From: VXRJ01 sp964636705
GTDB lineage: Bacteria > Acidobacteriota > Vicinamibacteria > Vicinamibacterales > UBA8438
Assembly (NCBI GenBank): GCA_964636705.1
Contig: CAZWUJ010000001.1
Location: 124,001-188,000, forward strand
Reading direction: 5' to 3'
Length of the DNA stretch: 64,000 bases
Of this stretch, positions 1-8,960 are shown one piece after another (within the stretch, counting starts at the first letter, position 1; each line of letters begins with the position of its first letter). Below the pieces are notes generated by a model that saw only the letters and a list, made by a program, of their open reading frames with translations, made no database searches and was not told the origin of the DNA. The position numbers and the translations under genes are program-made.

Positions 1-471
1 CTAGGCGGCGTCGACCGTGGCGCCGTCGGTGTTCGCGCCGGCGCCGTTGATCGCAATCCGCCGAGGCTTCGCCGCCTCCGCCAGCGGCAGCGTCAAGGTG
101 AGCATCCCGTGCGTGAAGCCCGCACTCACCTTCTCCGCATCGACGTTTGACGGCAGCGTGAACGACCGCTCGAAGCGGCCGTAGTGCAACTCCGACGTGT
201 GACGGCCGTCACCCGCAGTACGTGTCCGCTGGCCCGAGATCGACAGGGCGTTGCCGTGAAGGTCGATCTGCACGTCGCCGGGATCGATCCCCGGCAGTGC
301 CATCCGCAGCGTCCAACCGTCCTTGCCGGAGTTGATCTCGGTCGCCGGGACCCACGCCGATCGCTCCGGACCAGCTTCGTCGTCACCAACGTAGCGCCCG
401 AAGACACGGTCCATCTCCCGGTGCAGCGTGTTCAGTTCCGCGAACGGATTCCAACGAGTCATGGTCAGCAT
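1..471 (-). CDS. Hsp20/alpha-crystallin small heat-shock protein
   Basis: A 156-residue cytoplasmic holdase chaperone of the Hsp20 family, which binds unfolding proteins during heat or other stress. The N-terminus has the typical RWNPFAEL...REMDRVF segment (residues 6-24). The alpha-crystallin domain follows at about 40-135 and ends in the GMLTLTLP motif (family consensus GxLxxxxP). The C-terminal tail is short and alanine-rich. Start chosen at 471 because AGGAGG lies 7 nt upstream (479-484 on the plus strand); a second in-frame ATG at 462 has no such site. The stop codon lies exactly at the window edge, so the gene is complete. It stands alone, with an AT-rich promoter region behind it. The family call is secure; client proteins cannot be inferred. 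Confidence 0.95.
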   Translation of the reverse strand: MLTMTRWNPFAELNTLHREMDRVFGRYVGDDEAGPERSAWVPATEINSGKDGWTLRMALPGIDPGDVQIDLHGNALSISGQRTRTAGDGRHTSELHYGRFERSFTLPSNVDAEKVSAGFTHGMLTLTLPLAEAAKPRRIAINGAGANTDGATVDAA

Positions 472-524
472 CTTCTCTCCTCCTCAGCCGGGCCCACCCC
501 GGCGTTTTTTCCCATGTCGAGATG

Positions 525-553
525 ATGATCGCACAATATATTCGCATTGTCAA
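525..553 (-). promoter_or_regulatory. Promoter and short dyad upstream of the small heat-shock gene
   Basis: On the minus strand TTGACA (553-548) is followed after 17 nt by GATCAT (530-525), a sigma70-like pair with a weak -10. A dyad ACAAT-N8-ATTGT (533-537 and 546-550) lies between the boxes and overlaps the -35. It may be a repressor site. The block stands out as AT-rich in a GC-rich neighbourhood. No CIRCE or HAIR consensus was seen. Confidence 0.45.
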
Positions 554-651
554 GGCATAAAATCTTAGTGTATATTGCTCATATTATGGTCGCAAGAGTC
601 CGCACGACTCCTGACGGTGTCTTGTGAAGGGGTCTGCCGGAGAAACCCGAC

Positions 652-1620
652 CTACCAGGGCATCGTGCGGTTGGTGTGCCGTCTTCCCAGATCAGCGGCT
701 TCCGCACCGGGATTAGCGCCGATCATCACTCCCTCGTCGAGCATCTCGGTGATATTGTCGGCGTTGACCGCGTTGAGAAACGCGGCGCCTGCCCGCCTCG
801 TCGCCTCGAAGACGCGGGCCCGCGCATCAACCAGCACCTGTGGCAACGCGCCGCCGCCGCGGGACACGTTGTAGGACATCGACATGTCGCCCGGACCCCA
901 TTCCGCGAAGCCGACACCGGGCACACTCACGCTACGCTCGGCATTCTCGAGGGCATGGCGATCCTCAATCTTCAGGCCGATCAGGATCTCGCCGTCCGGG
1001 TTGAGGGGCCAGGGATCGGCGAGGCGTTGGTATTCGGCCCCGGAGACGCCCCAGATGCGGGCAGCGAATCCCTGGCCGCCACTGCCGCGCAACCCCTCGC
1101 CAATGCCAGCCGCCTCGGGCGCGTGGGGATAACGGGCCGACTGAACCAGAATGCGGACGACCTCCGGCGTACGGGCATGCGCCAGCAGCACGCCATGAAC
1201 ACCCGATCCGAGGACCTGCTCGACCATCCAGTAGTTGCCCCACATCACCTGCTCGTTGATGCCGCCAAGCGGCAGGACGGCCACGACGGCCGGCGTCCGG
1301 TGACCACTCTTCGCAGGGCCACCATCGACGAGCCCCTGCATGAAGGCCCGAAGGTTGTCCATATTGAAGGGGCTGTGCTCCATGTTGTAGGTGATGTAGT
1401 CAGCCCAGGTCTGGGCCAGGGCCTTGCCCTCCTCGTAGCCTCCTCCGTTCACCTGTGTGTAGTAGACGGGCTGATCCTGTTCGAACAGCTCGATCACTTT
1501 GTTGATCCGTTTGGGGACGTAGGTGTCACCAGACTGGGCAGCGTGTAGGCCAACCAGCGCGACGCTGGCAACGATGACGACGGCGATGAGCCTCAGGCCG
1601 AACCGGGTCTGGTTGCACAT
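652..1620 (-). CDS. Exported HpcH/HpaI aldolase-family protein
   Basis: A 322-residue member of the HpcH/HpaI aldolase/citrate lyase family, whose enzymes cleave or form 2-oxo-4-hydroxy acids with a divalent metal in a TIM barrel. Visible family elements are the IGLKIED strand carrying the metal-binding acid, and VPGVGF...GPGDMSMS, which matches the VPGVD...GPxDLS block with its second metal ligand. A long hydrophobic segment near the N-terminus (RLIAVVIVASVALVGLHAA) looks like a signal peptide, unusual for this normally cytosolic family. Start placed at ATG 1620 because a G-rich site (GGGGGAAA) precedes it; the open frame extends to 1701 but would overlap the divergent sigma-factor start. 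The substrate is not predictable. Confidence 0.85.
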   Translation of the reverse strand: MCNQTRFGLRLIAVVIVASVALVGLHAAQSGDTYVPKRINKVIELFEQDQPVYYTQVNGGGYEEGKALAQTWADYITYNMEHSPFNMDNLRAFMQGLVDGGPAKSGHRTPAVVAVLPLGGINEQVMWGNYWMVEQVLGSGVHGVLLAHARTPEVVRILVQSARYPHAPEAAGIGEGLRGSGGQGFAARIWGVSGAEYQRLADPWPLNPDGEILIGLKIEDRHALENAERSVSVPGVGFAEWGPGDMSMSYNVSRGGGALPQVLVDARARVFEATRRAGAAFLNAVNADNITEMLDEGVMIGANPGAEAADLGRRHTNRTMPW

Positions 1621-1691
1621 GGTCCGTTTCCCCCCGGCCGCATCATAGCGCATCGGTCCCGCCTCACCGATAGTAGAATCGCACGGTTTCG

Positions 1692-2285
1692 ATGGCTTCA
1701 CGGAGCGGCACGGCGACCGATCGAGACCGTGAGGTCGCCCTTCGGACGGGAAGCAGCAACGACGCAGGACTCGATGAACTGGTGCCGCTCGTTTACGACG
1801 AGTTGCGCCGGTTGGCGCGCGGCTACCTGCGCCAGGAGCGGCGCGCCGTCACGCTGCAACCGACTGCGCTGGTGAACGAGGCGTACCTCAGGCTCCTGAA
1901 GGACGAAAAACAGGCGTGGCGATCCCGCACGCAGGTCGTCGGCATCGCGGCGCGCGCCATGCGCCAGATCCTGATCGAATCCGCGCGGGTGCGCTCGGCG
2001 ATGAAGCGGGGCGGAGGTGGCGCCCAGGTAACGCTGGACGAGGGGCTGCTCGCGGAAGAAGCGAGGACGGTCGACGTGCTGGCCGTCGACGATGCGCTCC
2101 AGCGACTTGCGAGACTGGACCCGGCGCAGGCAAAGCTGGTGGAGCTCCGCTTTTTTGGTGGATTGACGATCGGCGAGTGCGCCGAAGCGCTCAACATTTC
2201 GCCGGCGACGGTCAAGCGGCACTGGTCGGTCGCCCGGGCGTGGCTGCAGCGTGAGGTCAGCCGGGACCGGGTCGATGGACGCTGA
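1692..2285 (+). CDS. ECF-type RNA polymerase sigma factor
   Basis: A 197-residue extracytoplasmic-function sigma factor of the kind common in Acidobacteriota and Planctomycetes next to Ser/Thr kinases. Region 2 is visible at about 30-95 (LVPLVYDELRRLARGYL, then the PTALVNEAYLRL motif typical of this subgroup). Region 4 at about 130-190 contains a helix-turn-helix (LTIGECAEALNISPATVKRHW). The stop overlaps the kinase start by 11 nt, so the two are almost certainly co-translated and functionally linked. No good ribosome-binding site precedes ATG 1692; TAGAAT at 1674-1679 could be a -10 giving a very short leader. Target promoters are unknown. Confidence 0.93.
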   Translation: MASRSGTATDRDREVALRTGSSNDAGLDELVPLVYDELRRLARGYLRQERRAVTLQPTALVNEAYLRLLKDEKQAWRSRTQVVGIAARAMRQILIESARVRSAMKRGGGGAQVTLDEGLLAEEARTVDVLAVDDALQRLARLDPAQAKLVELRFFGGLTIGECAEALNISPATVKRHWSVARAWLQREVSRDRVDGR

Positions 2286-3822
2286 GCGCTGGCGGCGGCT
2301 CAACGACCTGTTCCACGCCGCGCTGGAGCGCGAGCCGCATGATCGGCACGGGTTCCTCGACGAGGCCTGCGGCGGCGATCAGGCACTCCGGAACGAGGTC
2401 CAGTCGCTTCTGGACGCGCACGCGGGGCCCAGCGTCGTCGACCGTCCGGCACTGGAAGCGGATCCCGACTTGTTGCCGCGCGACGAACTTAGTCCCGCAG
2501 GCCCGTCGGAACCGCGCCGCGGGACCAGCAATGACGACGCACTGATCGGTCAGCGCCTCGGGTCGTACGAGGTAACCGGCCTGCTCGGTCGCGGCGGCAT
2601 GGGCGTCGTCTATCGTGGCTTCGACACGCGCCTCGGACGTCCGGTTGCCATCAAGGCCCTGCCACCGGCGTTCCGCGAAAACGAGGTCCTGCGCGCGCGC
2701 CTGCGCAGAGAAGCAACCTCCACCGCCGCGTTGTCGCATCCCGGGGTCGCCACCGTCTATGCGCTCGAGGACTTCGGGCGCCACCTCTACCTGGTCTACG
2801 AATACGTCCCCGGGCAGACTTTGCGCGAGACGCTGCGCGAGCGAAATGACCTGTTACCGTTGGATCAGGTGCTTGGCGTCGCGCGCGCGATTGCCGCGGC
2901 GCTGGCCGCGGCGCACGCGGCGGGCGTCATCCACCGCGACCTGAAGCCGGAAAACGTCATGCATCTTCCGGACGGCCGCATCAAGGTGGTCGACTTCGGC
3001 ATCGCACGACTCGAGACGGGTGAGGACGCACCAGGCGAACGCCTTACGCGGCCGGGCGAACCGCCTGGCACGCCGGGCTATGTCGCGCCGGAGATCCTTC
3101 GGGGGGAGTCGCCCAGCGTACGAGCCGATCAGTTCTCGTTCGGGGTCGCGCTGTACGAAATGTTGACCGGAGACCATCCGTTCAAGGGCGGCGATGGCGG
3201 TTCGACCGTTGCGCGCATTCTGGAAGACGATCCCCCGGCCATCACGCGGGGGCGCCCCGACTGCCCGGACGATCTGGCGCGGATCGTGACGACCTGCCTC
3301 GCGAAGACGCCCGCCGGGCGCTACCCGACCACCGACGACCTGGTGGGGGCCCTGGATGACGCGGCGTCGGCGGGGAGGCGGGCGCACCCGATGCCCGCCG
3401 TTTCCCCCACCAACCAGGCCGCCCGCTGGTGGTGGCAGTTCCACCAGGTGGCGGTGACCGTCGTGTACGGCCTGGCTCTCTACCCGATATGGCGCGCGCG
3501 GGAGTGGATCCCTGGCGTATGGGGACTCGCCATCTTCATGACCACGGTCGCCGTGGTGGGCGCCGCCGTCAACCTCCGGCTGCACCTTTGGTTCACTTCG
3601 CGCATCTACCCGGCGCAACTGGCCGACCAGCGCCGCCGCGCCGCGGTATGGAAGCGACTGGCGGACAGCGCCTTCGCCCTGCTCACGCTCAGCACGGCCG
3701 CGACGATTGCCGCGGACCATCCGCGTTGGGCGGCCCTGCTGATCGCACTCGCGATCTCCAGCCTACTGACTTCGCGCGTGGTCGAGCCGACGACCGAACG
3801 CGCCGCGTTCCCCGACGAGTGA
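2275..3822 (+). CDS. Membrane-anchored serine/threonine protein kinase
   Basis: A 515-residue Hanks-type kinase. An N-terminal helical segment of about 85 residues precedes the kinase domain (about 95-365), which carries all key motifs: glycine loop GRGGMGVVY, the lysine in VAIKALP, catalytic HRDLKPENV, DFGIAR, and GTPGYVAPE. The C-terminal 130 residues hold four hydrophobic segments in two pairs (around WWWQFHQVAVTVVYGLALYP, AIFMTTVAVVGAAV, SAFALLTLSTAATIAA and WAALLIALAISSLL), so this part is likely embedded in the inner membrane. Start taken at ATG 2275, inside the end of the sigma-factor gene. I infer that it phosphorylates or otherwise controls its partner sigma factor; that link is known for related pairs only by context. 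Confidence 0.93.
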   Translation: MDAERWRRLNDLFHAALEREPHDRHGFLDEACGGDQALRNEVQSLLDAHAGPSVVDRPALEADPDLLPRDELSPAGPSEPRRGTSNDDALIGQRLGSYEVTGLLGRGGMGVVYRGFDTRLGRPVAIKALPPAFRENEVLRARLRREATSTAALSHPGVATVYALEDFGRHLYLVYEYVPGQTLRETLRERNDLLPLDQVLGVARAIAAALAAAHAAGVIHRDLKPENVMHLPDGRIKVVDFGIARLETGEDAPGERLTRPGEPPGTPGYVAPEILRGESPSVRADQFSFGVALYEMLTGDHPFKGGDGGSTVARILEDDPPAITRGRPDCPDDLARIVTTCLAKTPAGRYPTTDDLVGALDDAASAGRRAHPMPAVSPTNQAARWWWQFHQVAVTVVYGLALYPIWRAREWIPGVWGLAIFMTTVAVVGAAVNLRLHLWFTSRIYPAQLADQRRRAAVWKRLADSAFALLTLSTAATIAADHPRWAALLIALAISSLLTSRVVEPTTERAAFPDE

Positions 3823-3838
3823 TCGGCCGGTCCCGGCC

Positions 3839-3871
3839 GCCGGCAGCCCTCACCCCTACTGGGTTGCCGGC
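3839..3871. terminator. Possible bidirectional hairpin between convergent genes
   Basis: An 11-bp stem, GCCGGCAGCCC at 3839-3849 with GGGTTGCCGGC at 3861-3871 (one G-U pair), encloses an 11-nt loop. It lies between the kinase stop and the end of the convergent gene, and covers that gene's last codons. There is no T tract, so intrinsic termination is uncertain. Confidence 0.3.
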
Positions 3872-4758
3872 AGTTCCAGGGGGGCGCGCTCCCTGAGCAC
3901 CTCCGACATGGAGCCGAGCGTCGCCGTCAGTGTATCCCGTGCCGTCCGGTTGACGATGGGGCCGATCATCCATCGGAGCATCGCGGGGACCGACCGGCTC
4001 AAGCTGACCGACTCGCACTCGACGATCACTCCCTCGCCCACCTGCTCGTAGCGCCAGTACGAATTGAGTCGCCAGAGGAAACCGCGGTCATTGCCGATGG
4101 GTTTCTCGCGCTCGTCGGGTGTCTCGGCATCCTCGAGTTCCGCTATGCGCGTCGCCACGCTGCGGCTCGACCACCGGTCGTCACCGCGACGCGTGAAGAC
4201 GACGTCGTGTTCGGTGTGGTAGTGAACCGTGAACATCGCCTCGCGCCTCAGCCGCAGAAACACGCGGCGGCTGTTGCCTTCCTGCTCCAGGGTGCGTGAG
4301 TCGAGCACGTCCGGCTGCAACTCATGCGGCGGTACGGCGCCCATTACCGCATGCATCAACTGATCGATGGTGACGCCGGGAACCAGCACGCGGCCAAGCC
4401 AGTGGTGGATTGCCCCTTTGGGAACATCGGGACGCTCGCCGTCGGCATTGCGCATCTGCATCTGATCAATGCGGACGCCGCCCGCCAGCACCGCGTCCCG
4501 CGCCTCGCTCGCGTCGCCCAAGAAGTCCTGGGCCAGAAACCGCTGATCTTCCCCTGTCGCCAGCTCGGCGTCGATCCGCGCTTCGGTCAGGGCGATGTAG
4601 TGGTCCCAAGCGGCAATCGTCTCCGCGTGCAGGTCCGCCTCCATCGCCGCCACGTCCGACCCGCCGGTCGAGGGGGCGCCAACCAGCATCATCAGGAGCA
4701 CAAGCGCACTCCACCAATGTTCCGGTCGTTGATCTGCTCTCACTGCCGTTTCTTCCAT
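3856..4758 (-). CDS. Exported protein of unknown function, possibly START/SRPBCC-like
   Basis: A 300-residue protein that I do not recognise with certainty. A hydrophobic N-terminal stretch (WWSALVLLMMLVGAPSTGG) suggests a signal peptide. The remainder alternates strands and helices: helices over the first third, then strand-rich text such as RRVFLRLRREAMFTVHYHTEHDVVF and SYWRYEQVGEGVIVECESVSLS, ending in a long helix region (MLRWMIGPIVNRTARDTLTA). That ending resembles the C-terminal helix of SRPBCC/polyketide-cyclase-like lipid-binding folds, so an exported lipid- or polyketide-binding protein is a reasonable guess. Start placed at ATG 4758; the open frame reaches 4797 without a better start. 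It is convergent with the kinase gene and is followed by the amidohydrolase gene on the same strand. Confidence 0.6.
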   Translation of the reverse strand: MEETAVRADQRPEHWWSALVLLMMLVGAPSTGGSDVAAMEADLHAETIAAWDHYIALTEARIDAELATGEDQRFLAQDFLGDASEARDAVLAGGVRIDQMQMRNADGERPDVPKGAIHHWLGRVLVPGVTIDQLMHAVMGAVPPHELQPDVLDSRTLEQEGNSRRVFLRLRREAMFTVHYHTEHDVVFTRRGDDRWSSRSVATRIAELEDAETPDEREKPIGNDRGFLWRLNSYWRYEQVGEGVIVECESVSLSRSVPAMLRWMIGPIVNRTARDTLTATLGSMSEVLRERAPLELPATQ

Positions 4759-4822
4759 CGTGTCACACTCTCGCGCCCATGTCGCCACCACCTGCAAGTG
4801 CGCGGAAAAGACGAAAACCGGC

Positions 4823-7800
4823 TCAGCGGATGCCGGCCGCGACCTCTGTGGGGGCGTCCTCCACCCACACGGACGGCGGGAGGGGTCTCTCGCGCGGCCA
4901 GCGTTCGTCCAGCGTGTCCCCGTCGTAGAGACGGCCGTTCTTCATGACGTAGCGGATCCGCGCGGTCTCTCGGATGTCCTCGAGCGGATTGCCTTCCAGC
5001 ACCACCAGGTCGGCCATCTTGCCCGGCGCGACCGATCCAAGGTCGTCCCCCAGCCCGATCGATTCCGCCCCGAGGATTGTGGCGACCCGGAGCGCATCGT
5101 GTTCCGACAGTCCCCCCGATTGCATCGCCCATAGCTCCCAGTGGTAGCCCAGTCCCTGAAGCTGGCCGTGACTTCCGACCCCGGCGAGGCCGCCCGCCTC
5201 GATAACCGCTCTCACACCTTCGGCGTGCTGCCGGAAGACGTACTCCTCGTCGCGGAACCACCCGCCGGGGCCGGCGTCGACCCCCTCGCCACGCCGGCGC
5301 GTGACGCGATCGAGCACGCTGTGTGGAGTGAAGCGCTGAAGCTTGGGATCGTCATGGGGGTTCTCGCGGGTGAAGAACCAGTTCTCGCCGAACGGGCCGC
5401 CGAACGACACAAGGAGCGTCGGCGTGTAGGCGACGCGGGTGTGCGCGGCAAGCTCGACTACATCACGGTAGAGCGGGAAGATCGGGAACGAGTGCTCCAG
5501 TCCGGGGTAGCCGTCGACAATCATCTCCAGGTCGTACTTCAGGTCGAGTCCGCCTTCGGTAGTCGGAAGCAGCTCCTGCTCCCTCGCCGCCATGAGAATC
5601 CACTGCCGCTGCCGGCGGTTGCCCGACAGGTACATCTTGATCGTCTTCGTGTCGTAGTAGTCGCTGTAGCGCCGCAGGACGTTGCGTGCGTGGTCGAGGT
5701 CCTCGATATCGTCCGCGCTGAAGACGCCCGGGCCGGTCGAGTAGATGCGCGGACCGATGATGTCGCCCGTCTCCACCAGGTCGCCGTAGGTGAGCACGTC
5801 GGTCGTCCCGGTCTGTGGATCCCGCGTCGTCGTAACACCGTAGGCGAGGTTGGCGAGGTATGCCCACGGCTGCGTCTTGTGGACGCCGAAGCTGGGACGG
5901 AGGTGCGCGTGGGTGTCCACGAAACCGGGCACGATGGTCATCCCCGAAACGTCGAGGATCCGCGCGAAGTCGGGGAACTCGACGGTGCCGCGCCGGCCGA
6001 GGGCCAGGATCCGGTGGCCTTGCACCACCAGGTCGGCGTTCTCAACCACCCCGTCACCCTCCATGGTGATCACACGGGCGCCCCGAAGGACGCCATAGCC
6101 GTCCGGGAGGTCGCGCGGCGCCTCGACGTCGACCCGGATCTCGCGTGGCTCGTAGTTCGGCGCGCCGGCATCTGCTCCGTTGGCCGCCACGGCGCGGGCG
6201 GCGCGATCCGCCGCCTCCGCCGCCTCGAGGTCGTAGACGAAATGTGCCGGACCGATCGACCAGTGGACACGGTCGCCCGCCGCATCCCACGCCGGGAACT
6301 GGGCCCCTACCTCGGTCAACTTGCGTGCCGGCACGGTCGCACGCTGCGGCTCGGCGACAGATACCGTAGGAACATCGCCCCCAACCGCCGGCACGGCCAC
6401 GACGTACAGGTCGTGGTTCACCAGCGCGAGCGCCCTGGCGCCGGCCGGCGCCATCAGAACGAGGGATGCGTCGGCGGGATCCGCAAGACCGGGAGGCGTC
6501 GGACCCGTCACTTTCAGGTGCGCCTTCTCGTCGGTCCCGTCCCACCGGATCGAGACCAGGCCCCCTTCGCCGTGGTACAGGTAGATCCGGTCCGGCTCGG
6601 ACGGAACGGTATGCGGCGCCCGCCGTCCGTCGGCCGGCGCCACGAGCGTCCAGTCGCCGCCGTTGGCAGGAACGGCCACGATGTTCTCGTTCGCCGCCGC
6701 CGCAAGCGAACCGGACGACTCGTGGAAGACGCGAGCCGGTCCGTGTACGGCAACGAGACGCGCGCCATCGGACGACCAGGCAGGCTCCTGGTAGATCGCA
6801 GGCACGGTCGTCAACCGCACCGCCGGCGCGCTGCCGTCGGCGCGCACCTTGTAGATGTGACCACCAGCGGGCGACCACGTCACGAACGCGATCCACACGC
6901 CGTCGGGCGACCAGGCGGGCTGCGCCTCGACGACCGCGAGGTCGGTCAGCCGGCGCGCCTCGCCGTCCGGCAGCGGCCGGATCCATAGCCGGTCGAAGGC
7001 GGCGAACGCCAACCGCGAACCGTCGGGAGATGGCACGGCGTCGCGGATCTGACGCGCCTTCAACGTGGGACTGTCGTCCACTTCGTAGCGGAACGCCAAC
7101 TCCGGACCCAGATCCAGTTCCACCCGAACGCGGAACGGCACGGGGATTGGCTCGGCCCCTTCCACGATCGGCACGCGCCAGATCCTTCCACCGTAGGAGA
7201 CAACCAGTTCCGAGGAATCGGGGGTGAACGACATGCCCGGCAGAACATCACGGCTGGCAACCGATTCCTGGTCGTCACGAGTCACCGGGTAGGCGAGCCA
7301 CCGCTCGTCGCCGGTTTCCAGATTGCGCAGCCGGAGCCCCGTCGCGTCCTCGTGGCGCGTCCCGTAGACCAACCATTGGCCGTCGGGCGAGATCGTCGGC
7401 CGGAACGCGGACCCATAGCGCGCGCTCCGCGTGTACTGCTCTCCCGTCTCGCGGTCGTAGTAGGCGAGCTGGTACTGCGGGAAAATCGCGTTGTACTGCC
7501 AGAGCCGCGTCCGCTGTGCGTACCAGATGCGCCGGCCGTCCGGCTCGGCGGCTGGACCCGCAATCCGCCGCGAGCCCGGCTCCCGGATCAACTGCACGCC
7601 GGTGCCCCCATCGACATGCCACATCCAGAGCTTCGGGTTCCGCGCATCGCCGCGCGCCGCCATGTGCGATGCGGTAGCGGCGATAACGTAGTCTCCGTCC
7701 GGCAACCAGTCGGGTGATTCGTAGTTGTTGGCATCCGCGTTGGTGATCTGTCTCGTCTGCCCCGTCGCGACGTCGATCAGCCAGAGGTTCTCGGCCCCGT

Positions 7801-8122
7801 CGTGGTCGGAGACGAAAACGACGCGCTTGCCCTCCGGGCCGTAACGGGGCTGGCTGTCCCATGCCAAGCCGCTCGTCAGCGCCGTTGCATCGCCGCCCGC
7901 AAACGGGATCGTGTACAGGTCGCCCAGCAGATCGAAGATGATGGTCTCTCCGTCCGGGCTGACGTCGACCGAGATCCAGGTTCCTTCGTCGGTGTCGAGA
8001 GACAACGTGCGTGCCGGCTTCAGGGGCAATTCGTCGTCCACCTGGCCGGCGACGGTTGCCACCGCAATCGCAAGCACCAACACGCCGCTTGCCATACGGG
8101 CGGTGGATCGCGTCATCCGCAT
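4823..8122 (-). CDS. Exported TolB-type beta-propeller fused to amidohydrolase
   Basis: A 1099-residue two-part enzyme. After a signal peptide (MASGVLVLAIAVATVAG) come about 600 residues of WD40/TolB-like propeller blades, recognisable by repeated SPDG motifs (DVSPDGETIIF, TISPDGQWLVY, AWSPDGVWIAF). The C-terminal third is a metal-dependent amidohydrolase of the imidazolonepropionase/prolidase-like group: the metal motif HAH occurs in GFVDTHAHLRPSFG, a late histidine in GVGSHGQLQG, and the family ending GKMADLVVLEGNPL. Such fusions are common in Acidobacteriota and are thought to hydrolyse peptides or cyclic amides outside the cytoplasm. Start set at ATG 8122, 53 bp from the divergent GNAT gene. 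The substrate is unknown. Confidence 0.9.
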   Translation of the reverse strand: MRMTRSTARMASGVLVLAIAVATVAGQVDDELPLKPARTLSLDTDEGTWISVDVSPDGETIIFDLLGDLYTIPFAGGDATALTSGLAWDSQPRYGPEGKRVVFVSDHDGAENLWLIDVATGQTRQITNADANNYESPDWLPDGDYVIAATASHMAARGDARNPKLWMWHVDGGTGVQLIREPGSRRIAGPAAEPDGRRIWYAQRTRLWQYNAIFPQYQLAYYDRETGEQYTRSARYGSAFRPTISPDGQWLVYGTRHEDATGLRLRNLETGDERWLAYPVTRDDQESVASRDVLPGMSFTPDSSELVVSYGGRIWRVPIVEGAEPIPVPFRVRVELDLGPELAFRYEVDDSPTLKARQIRDAVPSPDGSRLAFAAFDRLWIRPLPDGEARRLTDLAVVEAQPAWSPDGVWIAFVTWSPAGGHIYKVRADGSAPAVRLTTVPAIYQEPAWSSDGARLVAVHGPARVFHESSGSLAAAANENIVAVPANGGDWTLVAPADGRRAPHTVPSEPDRIYLYHGEGGLVSIRWDGTDEKAHLKVTGPTPPGLADPADASLVLMAPAGARALALVNHDLYVVAVPAVGGDVPTVSVAEPQRATVPARKLTEVGAQFPAWDAAGDRVHWSIGPAHFVYDLEAAEAADRAARAVAANGADAGAPNYEPREIRVDVEAPRDLPDGYGVLRGARVITMEGDGVVENADLVVQGHRILALGRRGTVEFPDFARILDVSGMTIVPGFVDTHAHLRPSFGVHKTQPWAYLANLAYGVTTTRDPQTGTTDVLTYGDLVETGDIIGPRIYSTGPGVFSADDIEDLDHARNVLRRYSDYYDTKTIKMYLSGNRRQRQWILMAAREQELLPTTEGGLDLKYDLEMIVDGYPGLEHSFPIFPLYRDVVELAAHTRVAYTPTLLVSFGGPFGENWFFTRENPHDDPKLQRFTPHSVLDRVTRRRGEGVDAGPGGWFRDEEYVFRQHAEGVRAVIEAGGLAGVGSHGQLQGLGYHWELWAMQSGGLSEHDALRVATILGAESIGLGDDLGSVAPGKMADLVVLEGNPLEDIRETARIRYVMKNGRLYDGDTLDERWPRERPLPPSVWVEDAPTEVAAGIR

Positions 8123-8174
8123 GGCCGGGCATCGTAGCATGTAGCCCGTACGCGGCACTTGAGCGTCCTGAACG

Positions 8175-8960
8175 ATGCCCGACGGCCTGAAATTGCGCCG
8201 CCTAGAGTCCCGGGAGGACTATGCGGCATGTGTCGCACTCCAGCGGGATGTGTGGGGAAACGACTTCGTAGACGTGGTGCCGGCCACCATACTGATGGTG
8301 TCCCAACGGGTGGGCGGCGTGTCGGCAGGGGCGTTCGATGCCAACGGGCGCCTTGTCGGCTTCGTCTTCGGCATCACCGGCACCCGCCGCGATGGCCCGA
8401 TTCACTGGTCCGACATGCTGGCGGTCCGCCCGGAGGCGCGGGGGCGCGGCCTCGGAAAGCGCCTCAAGCTCTACCAGCGTGACCTCCTGCTCGCCGAGGG
8501 GGTGCGCAGGATGCACTGGACGTACGATCCACTGGTCGCCCGCAACGCCAACCTGAATCTGAACGGTCTGGGCGCCCGGCCCGTGGAGTACGTCCCCAAC
8601 ATGTACGGCGATACGCGCAGCGCGCTCCATACCGGCCTGGACACGGACCGTTTCGTCGTGGAGTGGCGGCTGGATGAGCCGACAGGGGTGGTCGCTCCGC
8701 GCCGAGGTGAAGTTGACGGGACGCCGGTAGTCGACGTCACGCTACCAGACTCCGCGCCGCTGCCGGACAGCCCCACGGTGCGCGTCGCCGTCCCGGGGAA
8801 CATCGATGCGATGAAGATGGCCGACCCGTCGCGAGCCCGCGCGTGGCAACGGACCCACCGCCGGGCCTTCGGCTGGTACCTCAACCACGAGTATCGCGTC
8901 ACCGGCCTTGCGTTCCGGCCAGAGCCGAACGACTCCTGGTACATCGTCACATCGCAATGA
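8175..8960 (+). CDS. COG3375-type GNAT acyltransferase
   Basis: A 261-residue GNAT-fold acyltransferase of the COG3375 type. The acyl-CoA pyrophosphate-binding loop is seen as VRPEARGRGLGKRLK (consensus R/QxxGxG/A) at about residues 79-95, preceded by the strand HWSDMLAV. The acceptor half contains WTYDPLVARNANLNLNGLG, a signature of this subgroup. The stop codon overlaps the start of the enolase-superfamily gene (ATGA at 8957-8960), so the pair is translationally coupled. In organisms where N-succinylamino acid racemase works in D- to L-amino acid conversion, the partner is a GNAT succinyltransferase; this context suggests the same role here, which is inference. No strong ribosome-binding site is visible. 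Confidence 0.88.
   Translation: MPDGLKLRRLESREDYAACVALQRDVWGNDFVDVVPATILMVSQRVGGVSAGAFDANGRLVGFVFGITGTRRDGPIHWSDMLAVRPEARGRGLGKRLKLYQRDLLLAEGVRRMHWTYDPLVARNANLNLNGLGARPVEYVPNMYGDTRSALHTGLDTDRFVVEWRLDEPTGVVAPRRGEVDGTPVVDVTLPDSAPLPDSPTVRVAVPGNIDAMKMADPSRARAWQRTHRRAFGWYLNHEYRVTGLAFRPEPNDSWYIVTSQ

Noticed and set aside
5141..6988. Long plus-strand open frame of 615 codons inside the propeller/amidohydrolase gene
   Set aside because: It lies wholly antisense to a gene with clear SPDG repeats and catalytic motifs; its own translation is arginine-rich and shows no family features, as expected for a high-GC shadow frame.
4823..8122. The amidohydrolase as the desuccinylase of the GNAT/NSAR pathway
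   Set aside because: It is divergent, exported and of a different family from the M20-type enzymes known in that pathway.
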